Assembly (NCBI GenBank): GCA_025054835.1
Contig: JANWZQ010000056.1
Location: forward strand, 1-64,000
Source of the DNA: Chthonomonadaceae bacterium
GTDB taxonomy: Bacteria; Armatimonadota; Chthonomonadetes; Chthonomonadales; Chthonomonadaceae
DNA length: 64,000 bases
Direction: 5' to 3'
Shown here: piece after piece, positions 9,373 through 18,350 of the stretch
Layout of the letters: every line of letters starts with the position of its first letter
How positions within the stretch are numbered: position 1 is the stretch's first letter
Position numbers and translations under genes: made by a program
Notes under the pieces: model-generated
Seen by the model: only the letters and a program-made list of their open reading frames with translations
Databases searched by the model: none
Told to the model about the DNA's origin: nothing

Positions 9373-10689
9373 TTACGGGCGCAGGGTGATGCGGGCGGTC
9401 TGCCCGGGCCGGAGCAGAGGACTCGGGCGGAGGAATTGCAGACGGACGCGGAAGCTACGCCCGTCCGCTTCCGCGGCTTGAGCGATTTCCGTAACACGGA
9501 CCGGAAATGTCTGGCCGGGCCGGGTGTCCACGCTCACCTGTCCGGTCTGCCCGATCCGGATGCGCGGCAGTTGCCGTGCCGCGACCAGCATTTCCACGCG
9601 CAGGTCATTGAGCGAGACGATTGTCGCCAGGGGGACGCCGGGTTGTGCGGTCTCGCCGGCGCGGGCCTGCAGCTGGCTCACAACGCCCTGTATCGGGCTC
9701 ACGAGCCTCGTGGCCGCGATGGCGGCCTGCACGTTCGCCTCTCCGGTTCTGGCCTGCGCCAGTGCAGCTCTGGCCGCCCGGATACCGGCATCGCTGACGG
9801 CGAGTGCGCGCTGGTGGGCTTTCTGTGCGGTACGCAGGGCTTCTCGAGCCTGTGCCACGGCGGCGCGCGCCGTCTCTACATCCTGTCGGGATAGTGCCAC
9901 GCGGTAGCCCGGGCTGCCGGGCTCCGGTCCTGCTTCCAGTCTGTGGGCCTGCGTGCGGGCCGTTTCCAGATCGGACTCTGCGACCTGCACCTGCATGCGC
10001 GCCGCTTCCAGGTCATTGCGTGCGACGCCACCGACCGTCGCCAGAGCTTCCAGGCTGAGCAGGGTGCGTCGCGCCTGCTCGAGTGCCGCTTCCGCCTTGC
10101 GGAGCCCCTCGTGGGCCAGGTGCCGCTCCGCGTCCAGATCGTCGCGGGCGGCCTGTTGTGCGATCTCGGCCTGACGCAACTTGATCTGTGCCTGCTGCAG
10201 GCTACTCTGCGCTTGCTGCATGGTGGCCTCTCCCTCGACCCGGCGCGCTTCACGACCGGCGATGGCCTGACGCACCTGTGCTTGCGCGGCCCGCACCGCT
10301 GCCTGTGCGGAACGGAGTTCTGATTGCAGGTCGGTGTCGTCCAGCCGGAGGATGATCTGTCCCGGGGTAACACGATCTCCCTGACGCACCGCGACCGATG
10401 CGATCCGGGCAGGCATGCGCACCGAAAGGGTAACCTGTGACTCGGCCTGAATGGTGCCGAATAACGCCAGTGTTCGTTCTGTGTCGTCGGGCTCTGCGAC
10501 GATTTGCGGGTTGGTTGGGGCACGCATGTGCGTGGGGGCGGGGTGGGGCATATTGGAGACGGCAGGGCGAGCGCGGGGCGGGCTGTCGGGCGCTTTCTCT
10601 CGGAGACGGAGTGCCTGCGCGGAGAGCAGTGCCAGTACGACAATAGCACCGACGGCAACCCATCGGGTCGTTGTGCGCGGGTCTTTCAT
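9373..10689 (-). CDS. HlyD-family periplasmic adaptor of an efflux system
   Basis: This is a membrane-fusion/adaptor protein with an N-terminal signal-anchor (about residues 10-27), a split biotinyl-lipoyl-like domain (IASVAVRQGDRVTPGQIILRL), a long alanine/glutamine-rich coiled-coil hairpin (about 120-320) and a C-terminal beta-barrel region. Such proteins bridge an inner-membrane transporter and TolC. The start overlaps the tolC-like stop as ATGA. No ABC, RND or MFS pump gene is adjacent: the next gene is a convergent glycosyltransferase. It is the last gene of the hopanoid operon, so hopanoid or lipid export is a plausible but unproven role. Confidence 0.9.
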   Translation of the reverse strand: MKDPRTTTRWVAVGAIVVLALLSAQALRLREKAPDSPPRARPAVSNMPHPAPTHMRAPTNPQIVAEPDDTERTLALFGTIQAESQVTLSVRMPARIASVAVRQGDRVTPGQIILRLDDTDLQSELRSAQAAVRAAQAQVRQAIAGREARRVEGEATMQQAQSSLQQAQIKLRQAEIAQQAARDDLDAERHLAHEGLRKAEAALEQARRTLLSLEALATVGGVARNDLEAARMQVQVAESDLETARTQAHRLEAGPEPGSPGYRVALSRQDVETARAAVAQAREALRTAQKAHQRALAVSDAGIRAARAALAQARTGEANVQAAIAATRLVSPIQGVVSQLQARAGETAQPGVPLATIVSLNDLRVEMLVAARQLPRIRIGQTGQVSVDTRPGQTFPVRVTEIAQAAEADGRSFRVRLQFLRPSPLLRPGQTARITLRP

Positions 10690-12035
10690 GGCCGGCTTCC
10701 TGCGGCAGGGGGGGGCTGTGAGGGAGAGTGGGCCGGCAGTAGCAGACCGAGAGCATAGAGGTAGTCGGTTTCAGCAGCAAGGAGATCGAAGTGGGCCTGT
10801 TGCTCTCGACCTTCTGCGATACGCACTTCCCGGTGCGTTCTCTGCACCTCTATCAGGGTGCCCCTCCCAACTTCGTAGGCCTTTTCTGCCACGATGAGCG
10901 CGGCCTTTGCCGCGTTGACCTGCTCCCGGGCGAGTGCGATCCGGTCCCGGGCCTCGCGCACGCGCTCCCACGCGACCCGTATCTCCAGCGTCACACCCTG
11001 CCGGGCCTCTTCCAGAAGCGCCTCCAGGCGGCTCACCTGCGCCTGTGCCGCGAGCGTGTCGCTGCGGGCCCGGCCTCCATCGTGGAGTGGCCAGCGCACC
11101 TCGAGCGTTGCTGCCGCATAGGTTTGTGGCAGCAGGGCGGTTCGTGTCTGCTCGATGAACTGTCCGCGAGCGTGCAGGGCCGGGTGGCTCTGCGTCCGCG
11201 CCAGTGACACGCCCGCTTTCGCTGCGACCAGAGAGTGTTCCAGCTGACATAGCTCGGGACGTGTGCGCAGGGCGGTTGCGATCGCGTCCTCGGTGGGTTC
11301 GGTCAGGGAGGGCAGTGGATCGATGGGTTGCAACGCTACGGGAGCGGGCAGGGGGGAGCCAATCTCGCGGTTGAAGTTCATGCGTGCGATGTGCAGGCCA
11401 CTCTGTGCCTGCGTCAGGCCTGCACGTGCCTCTGCGACCTGTGCGGCGGCTGCCTGTGCGTCTACCGGGCGGGCGATACCGGCCTCAATCTGACGGTTGA
11501 CCAGAACGCGGTAGCGCTCTGCAAAGTCCAGACCTTCCTGAGCAGTCCGGACAGCTGCCTCCGCGCGCAGCACATCAAGATATGCCTTGCGCACCGTGCG
11601 TGCCAGCTCTGCGCGCGCACGGGCGAGATCAAAAGAGAGGGCCTGCGTTTGCGCTGTGTAACGCTGCCGTGCCGCACGCAACCCGGGCCGGTAGAGGGGT
11701 TGCTCCACAGTCAGATGGAGTTGATAGAACTCTTCGGGAAGGAAGGTTGCCTCCGGTCCGTCCGGCCGGGGAAAGGTCACACGCGATCCCTGGAATGTTC
11801 CGGATGCGACCGCGGTGATGGTCGGGCGAAACACAGGCTTTTCCCGATCGATCTGTGCCTGTGCCGCGTCGCGGGCAAAACGGGCCGCGCGTTGCTGGGG
11901 GTTCTGCTGCAAAGCCAGCGCGATGCTCTGCTCCAACGTCAGGACAGGCGATTCGGCATGGCCTGCAGAGGGGACAGTACACAGGAGCGTGGTCACGCTG
12001 AGCGGGATCATCCATTGCGCGAGACGTGCCATCAT
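10686..12035 (-). CDS. TolC-family outer-membrane efflux protein
   Basis: This is an outer-membrane factor of the TolC family, forming a trimeric barrel and periplasmic tunnel. It has a signal peptide ending near AGHA, then LTLEQSIALALQQNP, the usual OEP opening, and two repeats of long alpha-helical hairpins rich in Ala, Arg and Gln (about residues 45-230 and 250-425). At 449 aa it is of normal size. Its ATG overlaps the hpnG stop as ATGA and its own stop overlaps the hlyD-like start in the same way, so expression is tied to hopanoid synthesis. Confidence 0.9.
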   Translation of the reverse strand: MMARLAQWMIPLSVTTLLCTVPSAGHAESPVLTLEQSIALALQQNPQQRAARFARDAAQAQIDREKPVFRPTITAVASGTFQGSRVTFPRPDGPEATFLPEEFYQLHLTVEQPLYRPGLRAARQRYTAQTQALSFDLARARAELARTVRKAYLDVLRAEAAVRTAQEGLDFAERYRVLVNRQIEAGIARPVDAQAAAAQVAEARAGLTQAQSGLHIARMNFNREIGSPLPAPVALQPIDPLPSLTEPTEDAIATALRTRPELCQLEHSLVAAKAGVSLARTQSHPALHARGQFIEQTRTALLPQTYAAATLEVRWPLHDGGRARSDTLAAQAQVSRLEALLEEARQGVTLEIRVAWERVREARDRIALAREQVNAAKAALIVAEKAYEVGRGTLIEVQRTHREVRIAEGREQQAHFDLLAAETDYLYALGLLLPAHSPSQPPPAAGSRP

Positions 12036-12871
12036 GTTTCAGCCTCCGGCAGGGTGGCGAGGAAGGCTTCCACGAAGTCTGCGAGGTTTCTGGCGGCCAG
12101 TGCGGAGCGCATGCCCAGTCGTATCAGACCCGGTATCTTCCATGGGCGTGTGAGCGCAGCGCCCAGCACCCGGTGGCGAGGGATGTGACCACTGGCATCG
12201 GACAACGCGCTGAAGTCGAAGGGCAGATTGTCCCGTGCTGTGTCACTGATGGCACGCACGGCCAGCCATGGGATATTCCGGGATTGAGCCATCTGCGCCG
12301 CTGTGGCGGTTTCCATATCTACCGCGGTGGCCCCGGTGCGCTGATGATACGCTCGTTTCTGGGCAGAGCGCATCAGAATGTGGGACACGGTAACCAGCGT
12401 GCCCGGATATCGACGAATGCTCCTTCGGACGGAGTGCGCGCGCGCCAGCAGGTCCGGATCCGGAAGGAACTGCAAGGGTGCCTCATCGGGCTGTGCATCC
12501 TGAATGACCCGGTCCGCGAGCACCAGGTCTCCGGGTTGAAGGGAGGGCGCCAGTCCTCCTGCAAACCCGCCGATGAGCAGGCGCCGGATGGGCAATGGCT
12601 CGACGTGATTTTCACGCGCCAGGCGGGGCGATCGATAGGTGCCTTGCGCCATCGCAAACAGGAACTCCAGATGTGGGGCGACCTGCCCGGCCCCCATGCC
12701 GGAGCAAGTCACACTGAGCGTGCGTCCGTTGAGTGTGCCGGCTACGTGTCCGTTCAGGAGGTCCGGCAGTGCGGGGATCGGGTCCGCGAAGCGCATGCGC
12801 GGCAGGAGTGCCGCGGCTTCCTCGGGCAATGCGAGCAACACGCACAGTGCCGGCGGCTGGATAGCAGGCAT
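12032..12871 (-). CDS. hpnG: Hopanoid-associated nucleoside phosphorylase/nucleosidase (HpnG)
   Basis: This is a phosphorylase-superfamily protein with the nucleoside-binding VDMETATAAQMA motif followed by the RAISD signature. In hopanoid operons HpnG removes adenine from adenosylhopane, giving a ribosylhopane intermediate. On sequence alone it could be taken for an MTA/SAH nucleosidase. The assignment to HpnG rests on its position after shc, hpnH, hpnA and ispH. It begins 11 bases after the ispH stop and overlaps the tolC-like gene. The 279-aa length is slightly above that of simple MTA/SAH nucleosidases. Confidence 0.85.
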   Translation of the reverse strand: MPAIQPPALCVLLALPEEAAALLPRMRFADPIPALPDLLNGHVAGTLNGRTLSVTCSGMGAGQVAPHLEFLFAMAQGTYRSPRLARENHVEPLPIRRLLIGGFAGGLAPSLQPGDLVLADRVIQDAQPDEAPLQFLPDPDLLARAHSVRRSIRRYPGTLVTVSHILMRSAQKRAYHQRTGATAVDMETATAAQMAQSRNIPWLAVRAISDTARDNLPFDFSALSDASGHIPRHRVLGAALTRPWKIPGLIRLGMRSALAARNLADFVEAFLATLPEAET

Positions 12872-12882
12872 GCCTGCGGGTC

Positions 12883-13800
12883 CTAGGCTACAGTGAGCGT
12901 TTCAGAGGCCGTTGTAGTCTCCTCGCCATCGATATCGGCGGTGAGTACTTTGACGCGGACAGCTTCTACCAGATCTTCCGGGGTCGACAGGCCGGACGCG
13001 ATGCCGACTGTTTCGCAGTCCGCAAACGCCTCAACAGGCAACTCGTCGGCGTTCTGCACATGGATCGTGTTCGGGTTGTAGTGCTTGCAGAGCGCGGCCA
13101 GCTCCATGGTGTTCGCGCTGGTCCGGGAGCCAACCACGATCATGAGATCCACTCTGGAGGCAAGCTGAACGGCATCTTCCTGCCGGTTCTGCACCGGGCG
13201 GCAGATTGTGTTGATGATGCGGATCTCTTTGCACATCATCATCATCTCGTTGATGATCTGGAAGCAGAGCTCCAGAGCAAGCGTGGTCTGGAAGATGACC
13301 CCGACCTTGCGCAGCAGCTTGTAGTCGGCCTTGGCCGCACGCAGCTCATCGACGCTGTTAATCACCAGAGCAGGGTGCTGGAGCGCGCCGAGGATCCCTT
13401 TGATTTCGGCGTGGTTCCGGTCACCAACAATCACCAAGTTGTAGCCATCTCGCTCCAGGGTCTGTGCGGCCTCCTGCGCACGCAACACGATAGGGCAGGT
13501 GGCATCGACTACTTCGATGCCCCGCGCTTTTGCCTCCTGGATCTTGGCCTTTGGCAGGCCGTGCGCGCGGATGATCATGGTACCGGACTTCTCGTTGGTG
13601 AAGTCGTCGACTTTGCGCAGGCCACGTGCCTCCAGCTCGTCGGTGACACGTTTGTTGTGCACCACATCTCCAAGGATGAACACATCGTTCCGTTCGGCGA
13701 GAGCCTGTTTGGTCAGATTGATGGCGCGCTTCACGCCAAAGCAAAAACCGACTTCTCTGGCCAGGATCACTTTGCGCCTGGGTCGCTTTTTTTCGGACAA
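12883..13800 (-). CDS. ispH: 4-hydroxy-3-methylbut-2-enyl diphosphate reductase
   Basis: IspH is the iron-sulfur enzyme of the last MEP-pathway step, making IPP and DMAPP. The three cluster cysteines are visible at C20 (GFCFGV), C102 (DATCP) and C200 (NTIC). Active-site histidines are present at H48, H80 and H130 and the glutamate at E132 (NHAE). The start is TTG at 13800, with GAGGAG nine bases upstream. Placement inside the hopanoid operon matches precursor supply to squalene and hopene. The protein is 305 aa, normal for the family. Confidence 0.95.
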   Translation of the reverse strand: MSEKKRPRRKVILAREVGFCFGVKRAINLTKQALAERNDVFILGDVVHNKRVTDELEARGLRKVDDFTNEKSGTMIIRAHGLPKAKIQEAKARGIEVVDATCPIVLRAQEAAQTLERDGYNLVIVGDRNHAEIKGILGALQHPALVINSVDELRAAKADYKLLRKVGVIFQTTLALELCFQIINEMMMMCKEIRIINTICRPVQNRQEDAVQLASRVDLMIVVGSRTSANTMELAALCKHYNPNTIHVQNADELPVEAFADCETVGIASGLSTPEDLVEAVRVKVLTADIDGEETTTASETLTVA

Positions 13801-13813
13801 GGTGATGCACTCC

Positions 13814-14815
13814 TCACGATTTCACGTAGCCATGCGCGCGGAACCAGTCTACTGCTCGTGCCAGTGCGTCCGGCACAGGCGACTGAGGCAGTCCGAGTTC
13901 GCGCACGGCTTTACTCGCATCGAAGAACATGCGCTTGCGCGCCATCCTGACTCCTTCAAAGGGGTGGGCCGGCGTGCGACGCAAGAGACGGTCCATGATC
14001 AGGTTCTCGATCCCCACCATAGCATAGGCGATCGGGTAGGGGATCTTCACTTTCGGTGCGGGGAGGCCCGTGATCTCCGCGAGCATCTCCAGCATCTCTT
14101 TCAATGTGGTATTACGATGGCCCAGAATGTAGCGTTCTCCGATCTTGCCCCGCTCTGCGGCACGGAGCGTGCCCTCGGCCACGTCACGCACATCGATCAG
14201 GTTCAGGCCCGTGTCCACGTACGCGGGCATACGGCGATTGAGAAAGTCCACGATGATCTTCCCGGTAGGGGTCGGCTTGATGTCGCGCTCGCCAACGGGC
14301 GTGCTGGGGTTGGTGATGACAACCGGCAGGCCGGCCTCTGCGAACCTGCGGACTTCCCGTTCCGCAAGGAATTTGGAGCGCTTGTAGTGACCGATCATGT
14401 CCGCTTCACTGACGGGTGTGTCTTCGGTGCCGGGAGATCCATCTTTTGGAATGCCGAGCGCACCGACCGAACTGGTGTAGACGACGCGAGAGACCCCGGC
14501 GTCCATGGCGGCCTGCAGGAGATCACGCGTACCCTGCACATTGACCCGGTAGAGCTGCTGCGGGTCCCGGGTCCAGAGCCGGTAGTCGGCGGCCACGTGG
14601 TACACGACATCACACCCGCGTACGGCTTCGCGCAGGGAAGTCGGGTCGGTCAGGTCGCCGCAGAAGAGCTCGAGGCGGCGCGGATCCAGATCTTCCAGGT
14701 TGTCGCAACGGCTGCCGGGGCGTACCAGAGCGCGTACGTTGACACCACGCTCTATCAGGAGCCGCGCCACATGACTGCCAACAAAACCGGTTCCCCCCGT
14801 GACCAGTGCTTTCAT
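13814..14815 (-). CDS. hpnA: Hopanoid-associated NAD-dependent sugar epimerase (HpnA)
   Basis: This is an extended short-chain dehydrogenase of the NAD-dependent epimerase family. It shows the Rossmann motif TGGTGFVGSHVA at the N-terminus, the catalytic serine in YTSSVGALG, and the HYKRSK motif with catalytic Tyr and Lys. The conserved NPSTPVGERDIKPTPTG block is characteristic of the hopanoid-associated HpnA subgroup. Its exact reaction in bacteriohopanepolyol decoration is not established. It lies 3 bases after hpnH and 13 before ispH, so it is in the same operon. Confidence 0.92.
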   Translation of the reverse strand: MKALVTGGTGFVGSHVARLLIERGVNVRALVRPGSRCDNLEDLDPRRLELFCGDLTDPTSLREAVRGCDVVYHVAADYRLWTRDPQQLYRVNVQGTRDLLQAAMDAGVSRVVYTSSVGALGIPKDGSPGTEDTPVSEADMIGHYKRSKFLAEREVRRFAEAGLPVVITNPSTPVGERDIKPTPTGKIIVDFLNRRMPAYVDTGLNLIDVRDVAEGTLRAAERGKIGERYILGHRNTTLKEMLEMLAEITGLPAPKVKIPYPIAYAMVGIENLIMDRLLRRTPAHPFEGVRMARKRMFFDASKAVRELGLPQSPVPDALARAVDWFRAHGYVKS

Positions 14816-14818
14816 CGC

Positions 14819-15823
14819 CTATTTGCGGAGCGACCAGACGGCCAGCTGAATGGTACCTTTCAAGGTTTTCATGGCCGCAGTGACCGCGCTGTGCTCGAAG
14901 CCACTGTGCATCTTACAGTTCTGGCACCGGGGATCGATGCGGGACTCCCAGTACTCCCAGTTGGTGTGGTTCCAGAAGTCCTCCCAATTGTCGAAGTAAC
15001 CTTCCCCTTCGATCAGGTAGCAGGGGGCTTTCCACCCTTTCGGGGTGTAGTTGACTGTGGACCAGGGCGAGCAGGGGAGTTCGCGCAGCCCGGCTGCAAA
15101 TTCCAGGAACAGTGGCGTGGCATTGATCCTGTATCTGTGCGAAAAGGCGCGGATCTGTCGGAACTTTTCATGGATCTGCTCACGCGTCAGAAACACGTCG
15201 GCGGTGACGCTTTCATACTCGTAGCCGGGGGAGATTAGAATGCCATCTGCCCGCAGCTCATCGACCATCTGGCAGAGCGCCTCCACTTCTTCAACCCGGG
15301 TCTCCTTGTACACCGTGGTGTTCAGGTAGACATAGTACCCGAGCTCCTTGCCCTTGCGGATCATTTCTACTGCTTTATCGAAGACGCCTTTGCGGTTACA
15401 CACATAATCGTGGGTCTCCCGGAGACCGTCGAGGTGGACCATCAGGAAGAGGCGCTCACTGGGAGGGATCACCCCGTAGACTTTGGTGTCCAGCTTCAGG
15501 GCATTGGTGCAGAGAATAATGTATTTGTCGCGCGCGATGAGCCCTTCGATGAGCTCTTTAAGCTCAGGATACAGGGTCGGCTCGCCGCCACAGATGTTGA
15601 CGATGGGCGCGCCGCAGTCATCAACCGCTTTGAACACTGTCTCCAGCGGCATCCGGTCGGCTAGCTTGCCGGTGTGTCGCTCTACCGAGCAACCAATGCA
15701 GGCGAGATTGCAGGTGTAGAGGGGTTCCAGCATCAACACGGTAGGGTAACGCGTGTGGCCCGCTTGCTCCATACGAGCACGATGTCGGGCCTGTGCCATG
15801 GTGAAGCCGATGGGATATCGCAT
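14819..15823 (-). CDS. hpnH: Adenosylhopane synthase, radical SAM protein HpnH
   Basis: HpnH joins the 5'-deoxyadenosyl radical of SAM to diploptene (hopene), making adenosylhopane, the first committed step to C35 hopanoids. The radical SAM cluster motif CNLACIGC is present, preceded by YPTVLMLEPLYT, a family hallmark, and followed by the SAM-binding GGEPT motif. A cysteine-containing C-terminal region (DPRCQNCKMHSGFE) also matches the family. At 334 aa the length is typical. An AGGAAA site precedes the ATG. A 172-bp structured gap separates it from shc. Confidence 0.95.
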   Translation of the reverse strand: MRYPIGFTMAQARHRARMEQAGHTRYPTVLMLEPLYTCNLACIGCSVERHTGKLADRMPLETVFKAVDDCGAPIVNICGGEPTLYPELKELIEGLIARDKYIILCTNALKLDTKVYGVIPPSERLFLMVHLDGLRETHDYVCNRKGVFDKAVEMIRKGKELGYYVYLNTTVYKETRVEEVEALCQMVDELRADGILISPGYEYESVTADVFLTREQIHEKFRQIRAFSHRYRINATPLFLEFAAGLRELPCSPWSTVNYTPKGWKAPCYLIEGEGYFDNWEDFWNHTNWEYWESRIDPRCQNCKMHSGFEHSAVTAAMKTLKGTIQLAVWSLRK

Positions 15824-15848
15824 AGAATTATTTCCTCATGGGAAGGCC

Positions 15849-15960
15849 GGTGCGGGAGGCACCATGGAGCACGGAGAGCCGCATGGCTCCCGTTGTTGAG
15901 GCCGCCGCAGCACGACCATGAATTATTTAGCCTCGCTAATCGAGTATACCCGAAGCGAGG
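15849..15960 (-). promoter_or_regulatory. Structured shc-hpnH intergenic leader with three hairpins
   Basis: The gap between shc and hpnH (15824-15995) contains three consecutive inverted repeats. They are CCTCGCT/AGCGAGG at 15931-15960, a stem with one bulge at 15872-15892, and GGTGC/GCACC at 15849-15863. A TATACT hexamer on the minus strand lies within the loop of the first at 15943-15948, without a convincing -35. It could be an internal promoter, an attenuator or a processing site. Confidence 0.35.
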
Positions 15961-15995
15961 CGCGAAAGACTGCCATTGCGCGGGCACCCCGCGGC

Positions 15996-18119
15996 TCAGA
16001 CTTCCAGATTCGCAAACCGTCCGGCAGCGGCGCGGGCCTCCTGCCTGGCGTCCGGCGGTTCCCCTGTAGTGAAAGCGTGATACTGCGCCAGTGCCCAGAG
16101 AGGGAAGTAGTGTCGGTAGTAGTGGTAGCGCAGGTAGAAGACCCGCGGGAAACCGGTTCCAGTGAACCATTCCTCTTCCCATGTGCCTTCGTTACTCTGT
16201 CCGTTGAGCAGGAAGTTGATCCCTTTGCGGACGGAGAGGCTATCGTAGTCGCCAGCGTTCATCAGGCCCATGAGCGCCCATGCGGTTTGTGAGGGAGTGC
16301 TGGGGCCTGTGGCTTTCGGATGCTCAGGGTCGTACGACTGGCAGGACTCGCCCCATCCTCCGTCCTCGTTCTGCACGGACCGGAGCCATCGTACGGCGCG
16401 CTGGATGCGCTCTTTGCTCATGTCCTCGCCGATACGGGCAAGACCACGCAGGACCTGCCAGGTGCCGTACAGGTAGTTCACACCCCATCGACCGAACCAG
16501 GAGCCATCCGGTTCCTGTTCGCGGTACAGGTATTCAACAGCGCGTTGCACGCGGGGATCGTTCAGTCCGATGCTGTAGTAGGAGCACATTTCCAGCGTGC
16601 GTGCGGTGATGTCTGCCGAGGAGGGATCGAGCATCGCATTATGATCCGCATAGGGGACGTACTGGAACAGGACGTTGTTGTTGTCTTTGTCAAAGCTGGC
16701 CCATCCCCCGTCCCGATTTTGCATGGCGAACACCCAGTCGAGTCCCTTGCGCATGGCCTCGCGCACGTGGGGGGGCGCTTCCGTCCAGTGTTCTCCGTTC
16801 GGGCAGTAGGTCTTGTACAGAGCCATCAGCACCATGATGGTGTCGTCGACATCGGGGTAGTACTCGTTTTCCATTTCAAAGTACCATCCACCGGGCTCTA
16901 CGTTCGGGCATTTCACGGCCCAGTCGCCCTTGAGCCGGGTTTGCTTGGTGAGCAGCCACTCGGCGGCACGGCGGATGGACTCGCTGTCCGGAGGATAGCC
17001 GCTGTCGATCATCGCGTTGATGCTGATGGCGGTGTCCCAGACCGGGGAGATGCAGGGTTGCAGGCGGATCGTATCGCCTTCCTCAATCTCGAATGCCGCC
17101 AGTTCGCGCAGTTCACGGCAGATGGCCGGATGATTGTCGGGCAGTCCCATGCACTTGTAGGCCATGATGGCGTGTGTCATGGCAGGGAAAATCGCTCCCA
17201 GCCCGCCGCTATGCTCCTCGCGTTCCAGCAACCAAGCGAGCGAACGTTCGAGGGCAAGTCTGCGGAACGGCTTGACAGGACTGGCGTCGTAGATCTTGAG
17301 CAACCTGTCCACGACCAGAAAGACGTTACGCCAGGTAAGTGGCTTCTTATCCCATGGCAGCCCCATCTTGCGCCGATCGCGTCCACCCACGAAGAGCTCG
17401 TCGATATGTGCGCTCTCCGGGATAGGGCGGTGCGGCTTGATGGCGTTCATTACTGCCAGAGGCACGAGGATCGCGCGCGACCACGAGGACATGGCGTAGA
17501 TGTTGAAGTAGAACCACTTGGGCAGCAGGATGGTCTCCGGGGGGATTGTGGGCACGCCACACCAGTCGTACTGCCCGAACATGGACAGGTAGAACTTGGT
17601 GAAGGTATTGCACCGTGTCACACCACCCTGCGCGAGGATCGCCCTGCGCGCGCGCCGCATGAAAGGCTCCTGTCCGGAGTAGCCGGCCAGTTTGCAAGCG
17701 AAATAGGCCTTCACAGAAGCGCTCACGTCCGGGGGGCCACCCGGGTAGATGGGCCAGTAGCCATCCGGATGTTGCCACTTCCGAATGTAATTGGTTAATT
17801 TCCGGAACTTCTCTGGATCGCGACGGCCGAGGAATTGCAGGAGGAGGATGTACTCGCTTTCCAGGATGGTATCGCCCTCGAGTTCTCCCATCCAGTAGCC
17901 GTCTGGCTCCTGTCGATCCAGCAGGAAACGTTGCGCTTCCCGAATCGCATGCCGCACCGCTTCCAGGGACACAGTGTGGGTGACCGAAGTATGCTGGGTA
18001 ACAGGAGGAGTGGCAACAACTGCCTGTGTCAACGTAGAAGGGTCGTGTTGTTCGAGTCGCGTGTTCAAGATAACACCGTCCGGAAGGAGAGTTTGCGTTC
18101 TGGCCGCTCCAATTGACAC
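15996..18119 (-). CDS. shc: Squalene-hopene cyclase
   Basis: Squalene-hopene cyclase folds squalene into hopene and hopanol at the membrane surface. The catalytic acid motif is DVDD at residues 423-426. Several QW repeats are visible, for example DPDG/EPDGSWFGRWG and NEDGGWGES near the C-terminus, and the EEWFTGTGFPRVFYL block is conserved. The 707-aa length includes about 50 poorly conserved N-terminal residues. The start is a GTG at 18119, forced by an in-frame stop just upstream; its own ribosome site is weak. It heads an operon of hpnH, hpnA, ispH, hpnG, tolC-like and hlyD-like genes. Confidence 0.97.
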   Translation of the reverse strand: MSIGAARTQTLLPDGVILNTRLEQHDPSTLTQAVVATPPVTQHTSVTHTVSLEAVRHAIREAQRFLLDRQEPDGYWMGELEGDTILESEYILLLQFLGRRDPEKFRKLTNYIRKWQHPDGYWPIYPGGPPDVSASVKAYFACKLAGYSGQEPFMRRARRAILAQGGVTRCNTFTKFYLSMFGQYDWCGVPTIPPETILLPKWFYFNIYAMSSWSRAILVPLAVMNAIKPHRPIPESAHIDELFVGGRDRRKMGLPWDKKPLTWRNVFLVVDRLLKIYDASPVKPFRRLALERSLAWLLEREEHSGGLGAIFPAMTHAIMAYKCMGLPDNHPAICRELRELAAFEIEEGDTIRLQPCISPVWDTAISINAMIDSGYPPDSESIRRAAEWLLTKQTRLKGDWAVKCPNVEPGGWYFEMENEYYPDVDDTIMVLMALYKTYCPNGEHWTEAPPHVREAMRKGLDWVFAMQNRDGGWASFDKDNNNVLFQYVPYADHNAMLDPSSADITARTLEMCSYYSIGLNDPRVQRAVEYLYREQEPDGSWFGRWGVNYLYGTWQVLRGLARIGEDMSKERIQRAVRWLRSVQNEDGGWGESCQSYDPEHPKATGPSTPSQTAWALMGLMNAGDYDSLSVRKGINFLLNGQSNEGTWEEEWFTGTGFPRVFYLRYHYYRHYFPLWALAQYHAFTTGEPPDARQEARAAAGRFANLEV

Positions 18120-18248
18120 GCAAGAAGCCAGCGTTTCCTTCGATCAGGAAACGGTTGCCGGGCGCGACAGTTACAGGCATTTACCGGGAAAGGCCTTTTT
18201 CCGAAGCTCTGTCACAGCCTTGATGGCTGACTTTTTGCGGTCAGGCTC

Positions 18249-18308
18249 TTATTGAGGCGGATAGTACCGGATGCACACAGAGGCCTGCGCTGGCACCGGG
18301 AATGCCAT
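18249..18308 (-). CDS. Possible 19-residue leader ORF upstream of shc
   Basis: In the shc leader an ATG at 18308 is preceded by AGGAGGG with 8-base spacing. It opens a 19-codon frame (MAFPVPAQASVCIRYYPPQ) closed by TAA at 18249-18251. Its ribosome site is much stronger than that of shc itself. It may be a regulatory upstream ORF; there is no homology evidence. Confidence 0.25.
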   Translation of the reverse strand: MAFPVPAQASVCIRYYPPQ

Positions 18309-18350
18309 TAGATGTTCCCTCCTGCTTTACTCTGCAGCATGAGGGGTGCT

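Noticed and set aside
12032-12871. MTA/SAH nucleosidase (mtnN) identity for the phosphorylase-fold gene
   Set aside because: The fold allows it, but its place in the shc-hpnH-hpnA-ispH operon makes HpnG the better call.
13499-15238. A 579-codon plus-strand open frame
   Set aside because: It lies antisense to hpnA, hpnH and ispH, which have clear motifs and ribosome sites. It is a by-product of GC-rich codon use.
16320-17798. A 492-codon plus-strand open frame
   Set aside because: Entirely antisense to shc, whose DVDD and QW motifs are unambiguous.
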